NCBI GenBank assembly: GCA_024516155.1
Contig: JAJJXM010000024.1
Location: 496,001 to 560,000, forward strand
Reading direction: 5' to 3'
Source of the DNA: Pyronema omphalodes
Taxonomy: Eukaryota > Ascomycota > Pezizomycetes > Pezizales > Pyronemataceae
Length of the DNA: 64,000 nucleotides
Positions 21,771-34,000 of this stretch are shown piece by piece. The notes beneath the pieces are model-generated. The model was given only the letters and a program-made list of their open reading frames with translations, was not told where the DNA came from and made no database searches. The position numbers were made by a program, and so were the translations under genes. How positions within the stretch are numbered: the stretch's first letter is position 1; each line of letters starts with the position of its first letter.

Positions 21771-24700
21771 ATGACCTTAGTCCGGACGTTCTCGCATGCG
21801 CGACCTCCTGGCCTCTCTTCTCTATTACCAGCGCTCGTCTTTCTACTCTTGCTCACGCCATGGCTTCCTCTCGTCGAGGCCATGTCACGCCAGAAACAGC
21901 TCGATCTACGCGAAGAAGCTCGTGAGATGTTTCGTCATGGCTGGGAGAACTACTGGGACATTGCATTCCCTGAGGACGAGGTCGGTGTTGCTGGACGCGT
22001 TGGAAGCTGCACTGATTGATTGCGGGCATGCAGGTAAAACCGCTGACTTGTGTCGCACACCACCGCGACCGAGAAAATCCCAAGAATATTGGCCAGAATG
22101 ATGCTATGGGCGAGTTTTCACTGACGGCTATCGATTCGCTCAGTACGCTGGCACTCATGGCAGCCAGTAGTCCAGTCGAGGCTCAGAGATTCTGGGATGT
22201 TGTGGAGGAGTTGATTCGGATTTACTGGTAACCTGGTTTGAAGTCTCTGGGGCCCGGTTGCAGCTGACGCGTGATAGGTATAATTCTCCGAAAACGGATT
22301 CCTCCGCAGCGTCATCGGAATGTGGCCCCCTCTCTACCCCGCCGAATACCAACCGTACCTCATCCTGGGGGCGTTTTCAAGGCCGATCGCACAGGACCCG
22401 AGGCTTTGACATCGATGCTAAAGTGCAGGTGTTTGAGACAACCATACGCGGACTCGGCGGTCTACTGTCAGCTCACCTATTCGCGACCAATGCTCTACCG
22501 TCACTATCTCAAGACTATCATCCTGGGTTTACATATAAGAATGAGCTACTATACCTCGCGGAAGATCTCGGTCGTAGACTCCTGCCAGCCCTTACACTAT
22601 CTCCTACCGGTATACCGTACCCACGTGTTAACCTCCGCCATGGCCTCCCACATGGCATCAAGAACCCATGGTACTACAATCGATCGCCCACTCACGCACC
22701 GTATCACCCCGACGGCGAGCCAGAGCATCCATCCGAGAAGTTTTGGCAGCATGCCAAGTCGGTCAAAAAAGAGAGGCCGGACGAAGAGATTACCGAAACG
22801 TGTACAGCCGGTGCAGGCTCGTTAGTACTGGAATTTACAACGCTGTCACGACTGTCGGGTGATCCGGTTTTCGAGCAAGCTGCCAAAAGAGCGTTCCATG
22901 CAATCTGGAAGAGGAGGACGCCCATTGGGCTTGTTGGTTCCGGAATTGACGCTGAGACTGGGTCATGGGTGGGGGCGAACTCGGGTATTGGAGCTGGCGT
23001 AGACAGCTTTTTTGAGTACGCATTCAAAACCTATGTTTTGTTGGCTGGTAACCCAGATGAAGGATACTACCTGGATGTGTGGGAGAAGTCTCGTGCAGCG
23101 CTGGAACGGCATGTCTTGGTGAAAGAGCCAGTACCATGGTGGAACAATGTACACGTCAATACCGGTGCCGGAATTCAAAGCGGGACCTGGATTGACTCTT
23201 TGGGTGGATTTTTTGCGGGTACACTGTCAGCAGCTGGTGGAGCATCTCCCGAAAATGATGCCCTTGATCTTGCCGTACGTGGTAACCTCGTCTATGCGGC
23301 GTTATGGACCAGATATAATGCTCTCCCGGAACGCTACAACACTCGTCTTTCTACAATTGAAGGCGGATTGACTTGGTACCCCGGACGACCAGAGTTCATT
23401 GAGTCTACTTACCTTCTGTACCGGGCTACAAAAGATCCCTTCTGGCTGTACGTTGGTGAGATGGCGATGCGTGATTTGAAACGTCGGTGTAAAGCTCGCT
23501 GTGGATGGGCTGGACTACAAGATGTGCGCACCGGCCAACGACAAGATCGCATGGAGAGTTTCTGGCTTAGCGAGACCTGGAAATATTTATTTCTACTTTT
23601 CGACGAGGAAAACCCGCTACATAAGCTTGATGCTCCTTGGGTATTCACCACCGAGGGCCATCCCATCATCATCCCCAAGCCGGCTGAAATCTCTACCAAG
23701 CCCCTCCCTCCACGAATCTGCGCTCGTCCGCCAGAGTCCACCAGCTTCTTCTCACCAATTGCCTCCCGTGATGACCTATTTCACGCTGCATTTTTTACAA
23801 AGCTTCATCAAAAGACTCCTAACATTAATACTATCTCCTCCGATAATCCTCTCGATCTCTATGTCTCCCCTAGCAATTCAACATACTACCCTTATACGCT
23901 ACCGCCACACCTAATCCCTCCCAATGCAACCTGCGCCCCACTACCTACCCGAGATTCTCTGGACTTGATCTTTCCCGAAGGGTTTCTCGCACCTGCCGCA
24001 ATCGCCGTCAGTACACTTCTCTCACGCTTCACCCCCAAAGTTCAACGTGTCAACAACGGTCTCAAAATCCTTTCTCTCGACTCACTCCGCCTTTCACTTA
24101 CTTCCGACGATACACACCTCCGCATCTCAAAAGTCGCCGGTATTTCAGTTGGCCGCGAAGAGATTGTCTACGTCGATCGATCTCTAGTAGCCGGTATCGA
24201 CGATATAAACTTTGAAGTCACACCAAACCTACAATATGCCGAAGTCCGTCTATTATACGAAGGAGCCAAGAGCGAGAACTGGTTCCGGGATATTCTCGGG
24301 CTTGGATTGAGTGATACTATAATCGGAGATGCGTTGAATCTAGCTACAACGGAAGATGAGGAGAAGGTTCTTGCTACTGTGGCTCAAGGTGCTGGTGCTC
24401 TACCGGTTCTTGATATCGATTTTGGAAGCGTTTATGTATCTGATAGTACGGCATGTGATAAGCTTCTACCAAGAGCGGCGGCAAATGCAGAGGTGGTGGT
24501 GGTAAAAAGAGGTGGTTGCACTTTTTCGGAAAAGGTTTCGAATGTTCCGGATAGTTCTACTACGAAGTTGGTTGTGGTGGAGGATTATGAATCGGTAGCT
24601 TCTGCACAGCCAGTCGTGGAGAGACAGATGAATAGATGGGGACGGAATCGTAGGAATAGGGTACAGTTGGTGATGGTACCTGGCGGAATACAATGGAGTA

Positions 24701-24780
24701 AGGTGCAGAGAGTCGGATTGAGGACTAGGGTTAAGGTTATGGTTCAGGGTAGAGTGGTGAGGGGATTGGAGATTACGTAG
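21771..24780 (+). CDS. EDEM-like ER alpha-1,2-mannosidase (GH47 + PA domain), 3 exons
   Basis: Exons 21771-21980, 22034-22227 and 22278-24780 give 968 residues; the introns are only 53 and 50 nt. The protein starts MTLVRTFSHARPP with a hydrophobic segment at about 17-40 (signal peptide or anchor). The GH47 domain covers about 40-595: EEAREMFRHGWENYWDIAFP, VKPLTC, IDSLSTLALM, VFETTIRGLGGLLSAHLFA, the DSFFEY acidic motif near 376, RPEFIES near 504, RMESFWLSETWKYLFLLFDE near 558, and the terminal TEGHP motif near 592. A protease-associated (PA) domain follows near 849-905 (VVVKRGGCTFSEKV). EDEM proteins trim mannose from misfolded glycoproteins in the ER to mark them for ER-associated degradation. 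The GH47+PA layout is that of EDEM3. There is no KDEL-type tail (ends RGLEIT). Exon 1 uses a weak GTCGGT donor, but the junction ED-E/VKPLTC restores the family motif. Confidence 0.93.
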
Positions 24781-26237
24781 TGTTGAGGATGGGGAGCATA
24801 TATATAATTGTAGTTTATTAGATGTTCTTTTTGGAACTGGAATACTGTGAGTTTTTTTATTTCGGAGGGAGGAAAAAAGATCCAATTAGTTTTATTGGTT
24901 TATAGCGAGATTTCACATGTATTATGGTAATAGACTTTTATGTTTTTGATTTCAACATTGTGAAGAAAGTGCTAGAGACTAGTGAAGTTTACTGTAGATA
25001 TGTGCGTTTTCTTCGTTCTTAGATGGGTACTCCGAATCTGTAATGCTGATTGATGACGGAATCGGAAAGACTGTAGTTTCGGGTTTCCTAACGATGTGTA
25101 AGACGCACTCCGACTTTGGTTGTGAGCCGCTCGAAAATGTTCATGGAAAATGATTCGCCTTTGTCCATCGGTGATCCGATAATTGCTATATCGGGACCTC
25201 AATTATTCATTCTTATGCCTTGAAATCTTCAATACTTTTGTTGACTGTGCATGGAGTTTTGGTCATTTGGGCTCAGCGTTATTCGTGGAGCTCGGGTCAT
25301 TGCGATCACTCGCGAGTTTCAGAGATTGACGATTGAGTGTACTTCATTGAAAAGATCCAGCCCATCTCACGGTTATATCTATCTTGACTCTTTCGCTCTC
25401 TCTATGGCAATGTAGAATCTTAAGTACGAAGGAGCTCGTCAATATCACGGCATCAGGCAAGCAAAATGCACCATGGACCTGCAATGCATCGATCATCCAT
25501 AATCACTCTCATGTTTGTCCTTGGAGACCAAAGTTTCGGCTCCAGCAAACCCGACAAAAAGCATCGACAGACACAGAATATTATTCTTCAACATATCCGA
25601 ATATGACGAAGACAGAAAGAAATGATGAGTTTGGGGGCAATATATGACAAGGCATATATTTTCCATTCTTATGATAAAAAGTCTACTGATATTTCGTATC
25701 GGTACTCACAGGTTCCGAATTTTTGATATCCGATGAATACTGATCATAAAAAATTGTAACTTGAATCAGAAAAATATGATGGGGTCAATTGCAGTCAAAT
25801 TCGCAATACATACCCACCCCCCACTTCTACCTTGTCAAGACGGTCAAGACCCTTGGAAATAATCTGACACACACGCCCGGATCTCTGGTGCCCTGTGGTG
25901 GGTGACATACCCCACGCTCTGTTTACCCCCTGTGCCGAGCCGTCAACTCCACAATATCTCACCAGCCAGCCGGAGTATCCGTAACATGGATGAGACCTAT
26001 ATCGGTAGGCAGCATGCAATGGTGTCAGGCACCGGGCTTCCATCCGGCCGGGAATAACTTTATCTGACCCGTGACCCTTTGTCGACAACTTCAACCTCCA
26101 TAAATTTGTAATTTCGATTATTACTACGGATTTTGCGATAGGTGTGTCTATTTCAAAAAATGCATACATAAGACATAAGACATTGCAAAATATCTCATGG
26201 TCTTTCTATCTAACACAGGCCAGTCTAAACTCGCATG

Positions 26238-26281
26238 ATCATCATCATCATCATCATCGTCGTCGTCGTCGTCGTCGTCGC
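26238..26281 (+). repeat. ATC then GTC trinucleotide microsatellite
   Basis: About seven ATC units pass directly into about eight GTC units, a compound microsatellite suggesting an A-to-G change that spread by slippage. Confidence 0.9.
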
Positions 26282-29200
26282 AATAACTAAATATTCGTAT
26301 TCGGTGCACATATGTAACAGAATATGTATATAATCAGTTCCGTATGGTATATCCGACGGGAGATCCCCCAAAGAAACATATCTGTGTGTATGTATGTGTA
26401 GGGAAATCATCCCAGGACCCAGCTGAGCTCCTCATACGACTACATAAATGCACCATTCCCTTTTGCGTAACATTTCATATTTCCACTTCACACCCGCCGG
26501 CCTCAAAGAGGCAGGCACCCCGCCTCTCCGCCCGCTTCCCAAAGAAAGCAAAGCAAAAAAAGACCCCACTTTGCTTAGAACCCACGGTTCTCTTCTCGAC
26601 CTGTCAGAAAATAAAAATAAAAGAAATGGAATAGAAAGTCAAGTTTACAATTCTTTGATTTCCACTTCAGCTGTTCTGTCCATACCTCGGAAGATGTTGG
26701 ACCCTGCATATGTAGATATCTTTTTTGCACCTTTTTACATATGTACATTAGTTTTAGTTTTGATTCCCCGAAATTCTACATGTTACCGTAGCCAGCCATC
26801 ATCAATGCGTTGCCTTTCCATATTGAGACGAGACAGGAATATGCCCTCCCATAGTTCTGGCAGGGGAGGAGGACAAGGAGGAGGCTGCACCAAAAAGATG
26901 TACCCAGCAAATGTCTCGGCGCGTGGATGTTATCGCTGGCCAGACCCCCAGATAACCGCCGTGACTTAGCCTGTGTTGGTATGGTCAGTCCGGGCCGCTG
27001 GGTATCCGCCGCTTAACCCTAGCACCAGGATTATTAGTGTGGGCAGAAAATTGGCGTTTTAGAAATCCGATTGGGCAACGCCGGTTGACGTGAGATTCAT
27101 CACTAGTAAAAGTGCCTGGATGTAGACAGGAACTAACGGAGTCGGTAGCAGTGTAGCTGTCAAATGGAGATGAGCGAGGTGGTTTTTAAATGCAGGATCT
27201 TAAGCGAGATCCATGACCGGAGCAGCGGCGATGACGGGGAGAACAAATGGTACCGGTGATGAATGGATAGATAGTCTCATGTAATCGGGTGTGCAAAAAA
27301 AAAACTGGCACTTTGAAGCGGATTCTGGTTGGGAAAGAAAGATGACATTCAAGATTCAGATCGCGCACAGGCCTTTTTGCAAATTCTCGAATGCAGTAAT
27401 TATTCCATACACGATGAGAAAGAAGGTCGTAGACATCAAAGAGGCGCAAAATAATCCTTCCGTCTCATAGAACTGCCTCTTATCGTTAAACCGGCCGTGG
27501 TATCTTCATGGGTTCCTGAATCGTCAAACATCTGACGTGTCATCCATCCAGGGAACTTTTCTGCCTAACAGTCCCGCTTAGTTCTCTCTATGGTGTACAC
27601 GATTGAAAACTAATCCATCCATTCGTGTCATTCCCAATTGTTCCACAGACAGATATAGGATATCATACGGCGCACTCCGATGTGCCCGTATTGCGGGCCG
27701 TGCCCTTGCCCACTCATGTAGTCATATATGGAGTTACGTGCTTCAGATCTGTAAATTTGAACGGTATTAACCGGTAGCACAAGGTGGGGAAATAACTAAA
27801 TCTTGAAACCAAGGTATTATCCATAATCTGTTGAGACTATGTATATGTTACAAAAATTATTGTGGAGGTTGTGACCTCCATCAATCGAGTGATCGTCCAT
27901 GCCTACAGAAGAGTTGTCGCCCCTTGAGCCCGAGAATTGGAATCGTCCGATCTCAGAGCCAGTAAGCGAGTTTCAGATGTAGATCCTTTACCAAGCTAAC
28001 AGTTATGTTTACACCGGTTATGAAATTGCAATCGGGCATTATGCTGATGAGCAGTATCCACAAACTCGGGGCTGAATTAATTGCAAGTCATCGGTATGAT
28101 CCGCTGTGAACAACTCGCAGAATGAATGCAGGATGGTGTTAGAAATAATTTCAGCAAGATTTTAATTTCATGACAGCTGATATTTCTGAAAATTCTCCAA
28201 TAGAAACTGTTTCTGCAGTAATACCAAGAAGACGGCTTTTTATTATGACTGCGCCTCGTACTAACGCTTCCACAAAATTGCTGCTTTTTTTTACTTATTC
28301 GGTTATGAAATTTCAGCTACGTAGTTCATAGTATCTTTCAACGGAATTTGGAGTAATTTCACCGCTTTGATCATCATCAAAAGCAATTTTTACGCAATTA
28401 AAGTAGAGGTCTCGGATACATCACTCGTGTGGGGAAATCTTGATGAAATCTGGTAAATGTCATTGGTTAAGGTGGGTAAGTGGGTCCTGTAGGAAAAGGC
28501 GAGTAAATTCGTACATGTATTTTCTTTTAGATCTACCGGCCAAGTATCCGGACCCTGATTATCATGATTCACAGCAATGAACCGTAGTATATACCTTATC
28601 ATGATCATGGCCTTTTTGTCTTTATTTTCCATTTTAAGAAATCCATGACAGTTCTACCCCTCGCATAATTGTTACATTCATGGTGTGTGCAATGTCTATA
28701 TTTTACGTAACCATTGACAAGTTGTCCTATGAAGTATCTAGACACTGCCAAGAATATCTAGGGTTCTGTAGTGCTTGTTTTTTTCTAGACTTCTGCAGGT
28801 TTGTCAACACTCCTTGAGATGGCTGGGAAAGTCCCGTAAGATTACCGCTAGCCTCGATTACCAGCTGAGAAATAGAGCGTCAAAATGTCAATCATTGTTA
28901 ATCATCCCTAGACCATCTCCTGCAGAACATTTCAGATGATATCTAGATTCTGTCTAACCATGATTATACATCAAAGCATCCATTAAACTTTAGTAAGTTG
29001 GTATCCGGCGGTTATAGAGAAAGTCTGGGATACAGAAACCGCCGGACCCCATTATAGCATTTATAAGTTCATCACGGAATAACCAGATGAAACATCATGT
29101 ATCGATACAAGATTGGTGTTGTTCTAGGTGCCTGTTTTTACATACATGATCAGCTGATGAATATCGCGCAGGTTATCAGACATGAAAGACACGCAGGATC

Positions 29201-29292
29201 CGGCTACCGGAGTACACTGGTTCCAAGTTACAAGTCTAGAACATCGAAATTGGTATCCTTCTACATATCAACTTTTTGGAGAGCTCCGATCT

Positions 29293-29337
29293 GGTATTTG
29301 AACCGACTCCACTATTGTGTCTTAACCAAAGAGCTAC
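29293..29337 (-). other. tRNA-like A-box/B-box pair (degenerate)
   Basis: The minus strand reads TAGCTCTTTGGTTAAG (A-box-like, rc of 29322-29337) followed about 20 nt later by GGTTCAAATACC (B-box-like, rc of 29293-29304). The T-stem does not pair and the acceptor stem is not evident, so it is not a functional tRNA. It could be a tRNA pseudogene or the head of a SINE-like element. Confidence 0.3.
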
Positions 29338-30970
29338 GGTTAGCATTTCTGGATCTATTCGTCCACAAAGAATCTTCAAGCCGTCTGTCTAACTTCGGGG
29401 CGGCTGTTAATCATAGTGTTATCGGCACGAGCCGGCACCATAATTATTACGTGCTCTATTTGTTTAGAGGGCTTCCAATTCAGCTCAACCCTGATCGATA
29501 CTGTAAGTAGGGGTTTCCTGGAAAACGTTAGACAGGAAACATATACCAGCTATGAGTTCAAATATTCATGTATATGCAACACTGTCTCACAAGACTCTGA
29601 CCCACATGTACTATTGCACGGACCATTTGACGGCATACCGAAGCCAGAGATTTCCTGTTGGTTAGATCTAGAGAAACCAGAGACTATCCTATCATCACGA
29701 TTACAGCTATCCACGGGATCTCCAACCACGGTAATTGCTCCCGCTCTCTAGTCTCTTGGAAAACATCATCCGGAAGCCGGGGAAAGCGTGGTCTCAATAT
29801 TATGTTGCCATCACCGCATGTTAACTTGAATGAAGCAAGAATAACCGCCTCGATTATCCAATGAATCAACTACCTGTATGGGCTATCGTCGATCACCAAT
29901 GAAATCTCACAGACAGTGATGGATAGTCTATGTGCCCTACATGTCACGCATAAAATAGTACCTCGCATCGGTTATCAAGGTACGATAGCGTGTCTTTGTT
30001 CATAAAATATCTCACTGATACCTCTTGGCTTTGGAATATCGGTAAACGGTCCTCTGAAAATGTTTCTCCGTGGAAACCACCTAGTCGGTAACTCATTTAC
30101 GCGTAGTTTTGCAAGGTTACCCGTGCTTAATCCATTGCGACGCTCATTTGAGTCAGATCATAACAAGGAGCATGATCATGATAGAAGTGAATCCATTCGA
30201 ACCTTTTCAACCGCCGATATAGATAGGGGTGGGGTGGCAGTACTAGGTTCCACCAGAACACGAAATGGGAGTCGGCCAATAGCATGTTATACAGACTTTT
30301 GAGACCATGTTTCGGTGTAGAAACCCCCTCAGATCTTCTCAAATATCGTCTATCGATACTATCTTGCATTCCGGCGCTTTTTTTGTCTCCAGGGAAGGTA
30401 ACTAAACGTCCTTTCACCATTGATGTGACGCCCACCAAAGGTCACATCTTCATTAAATATCATTCGAACCATACAATCCCAGTATTTGACGCCTCACCAA
30501 TCAGGTGTGGAAAAGAGCCTAGTCATCGCCACATCCTCGCCATTGCGCCAGGTAGCACATAACACAGAGCATAAAATAGCCCGCAGAAAATATCCCGCAA
30601 GTAGAAATGGATGGAATCTCGGTAAATATCCCCTTTCGAAAAATAGATGCCAATAAAACAATTAGCGTGTGATTAAGAACCGACGATGTTTAGGCCATTA
30701 TTGATGGATTTTGAGGATAGAGCCATGGACTAATTTATCACATAAACTATCGCTATGCGAAATGAAGCTGTACGCTTCTTAACACTTCTCAACCAGTTGG
30801 CGGGTTGGATCGCGGCAGGGCGTAAAACTAGCGCGACGCGGCGCGGACGGTGGCGATGGCGACCAGACGCGGGTGATACACACGGCACTCGCGCTGATGG
30901 AGAGACCTGGTGATGTTGCACCATATCGGAGTTTACAAATTATTTCGGGCGGGGCTATCTAGCTGGCTGA

Positions 30971-31009
30971 GTGGTGGTGGTGGTGGTGGTGGGCAGGCAG
31001 GCAGGCAGG
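30971..31009 (+). repeat. GGT then GGCA microsatellite
   Basis: Compound repeat: about seven GTG/GGT units followed by about four GGCA units. Confidence 0.88.
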
Positions 31010-34000
31010 ATGCAACCTCATCCCGATCGAACGACGAGATCAGATGGATAGCAGATGAGAAAATCCGTCTTGGACCGTACGTACAACCCGACCCGATCAT
31101 CGCATCGGAGCAAAGCCGAATGGGTAGTTTTCGAAAATAGAGTTCCGAAAAGAAAAACCTGCTTACCCCTTTTTTTTATTTTTGATTTTACCCCGGATTT
31201 TCATTGAGGAACTTTGACAGGTCAATCATTATCGATGTAATATCGCTAGATGCAAGATAAAGTTCCAATGAGAATATGTATGTAGGTACATAATTCGATC
31301 GATGGATGGACGGATGGTGTCCGTTCGGGCTGAGTGGTCGGTCGTACATATACGAGCGAATCATTCACGATGATCCTCATCCACGTGCCCTGAACCCCGG
31401 CGGATGCCCCACCGTCCGGATGTCAATTCTTGTGTATATAGAAGTGATCTCGTAATGGTTCGGTATGGGCGAACCAATTGTACATTGTTATCAAGGAAAA
31501 CGTAGTCACTCTGCTCTGTTTTTATCAGCTGAATGAATCGTTGGATTTGTCACGGGACACAGATGACTAGCTTAGCCACAATTGAGGGTCTGGATTTCGC
31601 ATGTTATTTGTTACATCTTGCGAGAAACGCGTAGGGGGTAAGTTTTTCTTTAGAAAAAAATAAAGTACAGGGAGTCGGGATAATCCGTGCTCGGTAAATC
31701 TTATGCATGTCAAAATAGATTATTCTGTGTTCATTCCGAATGGCCCCCCATCGGTTCAACAAGATGTTTTCATACATTACTCCTGATATCTTGGTATTTC
31801 ATAACTCCCTCAAAGAGGTAGTACCGAGTGGGGGGTCAGCGGGGAGTAACATGGGCCTTGAGAACGTCATTCGACGACGGCAGTAAAGGAACGAGGCATC
31901 ATTATTTCAATTGAGTGGTGGATGTACAAAACAGGACCCTGAATATCCCATCCCGCAATTCGATTGGCGATTGGAAACTCGCTCCGGACGCAATAATAGA
32001 TCCCCGAGCGAGTATGTAGCCTTTCAACATAGTCTGCATGGGGAGTATATATCTCATATCGGAATAGATATTTCCCCGTCAACATCTTATCAGACCCCAT
32101 AATACGCAATTGAATTGCCTAGATAAGGGTACCTGGATGGATTTTAAATGAACGAGCCGTGTTGCCGCTACGCAAAATAAATCGAGATTTAGGGCTACTG
32201 CTCCAGATTCAGCAACCCACAACGTTTCAGTTCAGCATCCTTACAAAGCCTTCTTAGGCTAGAATTCTCAAAAGGGTGGGGGACTGGATTTTGTGGACCA
32301 AGTCACCAAGTTGTATAGGTAAAGGTATCGACCAAAGCAGCCAGAACTTTCCAGGATATGCTCGTTGAGGTGTTCAATATCATGAAATATATGCGCCGGG
32401 ACGAGGCCATGGATGCTATCCGAAGATACAGTAACATCAGTATATCTCGGTATAAGAGGCCATTCCCAAAACCATCAAAAATAAAAGACGACACATTGGT
32501 CGACGATGCGAAAGTACAGTGACACCATCCCGAATAGGTTTAACCGGACCCGAATTTCGGGGGTAAAAAGGAATCGCCGCCAATTCAAAAGCGGCCCCCG
32601 GTAGAACATCCGCTGCACATTGGATCGATATACAGCCAGAGGTATATTATATTCGGCATTATAGATAGGAATTTGTCTAGTTCCGAATTCCCGGGTGAAA
32701 AGAAAGAGGCGCCATCCCGTCCACGCCGATATGCCCTGGTACTCGATGATCCTAATTAGGAAATATCCACATAGATTCCTCAGCCGGGTCACCCCCGATG
32801 AATCCCTACCTCCCAAATTCAAACGGCGCTAAGACTCCGGGTTCTAATCCGGACAACATTCGGCGTGGAGGGAATAACCGCAGCCGGCACCATGATACTT
32901 TGAACTCGTGGATACAAGGACGTTCCGTGGATAAGACTTTGCACTCTATGCTATCTGCTATCAAAAAAGCCCAATTATTCTGTGGAGAAACAATCATGAC
33001 ATATCAAGGAAGGATGACTAATCCAGCAGTTGTTTACATCCGATACCCAGCTAGGCATATCCACAAAGCGCTCGGCCACTCCATAATCATGCTCCATAAT
33101 CATATTCGATAGCAAATTTTTTCCAATAAATCAGTAATTAATAAGAAGGATATCCAGCTTACAGGAAATACCTAGTAAACAAGGAACATAAGCGCTGTGT
33201 CTCCGGATGCAAAACGTTTTCCGTGCACATCGACACATCGACACCTCGGAAGCAGGGAAGGTTGCATATGTATATCAATATCAGCCCTACTTCCTAACAA
33301 TTGCAGCCTCATAAAAACACTGCTGGCGGTGGAAAAAAAATTCAAGATCATATACGTAGTTTAATCTATGCTGACTTTCCATATATCACCATATTCAGAG
33401 CAGCCGTTGAGATGCTGGTTTACGTGTTTTGCACTACACAATATGCTATCCTTGCTATCCTTGTTAATCCTTTTGCCCAAGACTTCCCCACCAACCCTGA
33501 CATCAAGGATATTCCATCCAGCTCGTGAATCTTGCATCCGCCACCGAAAACCCTCCGTTTTCTCGGATCAGGGGCAGTGCTTTGTGGAATTGATGTACGG
33601 GGAGGGATGAGGGGGCCAAGATATGTAGCCAAGAAAGGTAGCCGGGGATGTGTGATGTTAACGTTTCAGTTTCCGTTAATGTGGAGTGCATATGTAAGTA
33701 AAGCCATGGCGGGAGCGGGAACGGGAGCGGAGAGGAGATTTTGCAGATACAGTACATACAGGCAACGAATTACATAGTGCCCAATGATCTCTTCTGGATG
33801 TGCGAACTATGATCATGCATAGCTGTACCTGTACTGGTTAAGCGGAGACTTGCCGGGTGCGGGTGCGGGGTTCCTTAGTGGTTTACAGGCTATGGTGGTA
33901 TTTGAATCGTGGCTGGAAATTCATAAGTATTGGAAACATAAATATCACAGCTATCAAATGGAGTCTGGAACTTTATAACTACGAAATTAAGGTTGATATA

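Noticed and set aside
26448..26969. 173-codon frame, longest in the gene-poor stretch
   Set aside because: Composition changes along its length, there is no conserved motif, and the end is Gly-rich low complexity. Kept only as part of the intergenic description.
32530..32725. Possible diverged tandem repeat (CCGAATTTCGGGGGTAAAAA and CCGAATTCCCGGGTGAAAAG)
   Set aside because: Only about 45 bases look alike; too short and imperfect to claim without an alignment.
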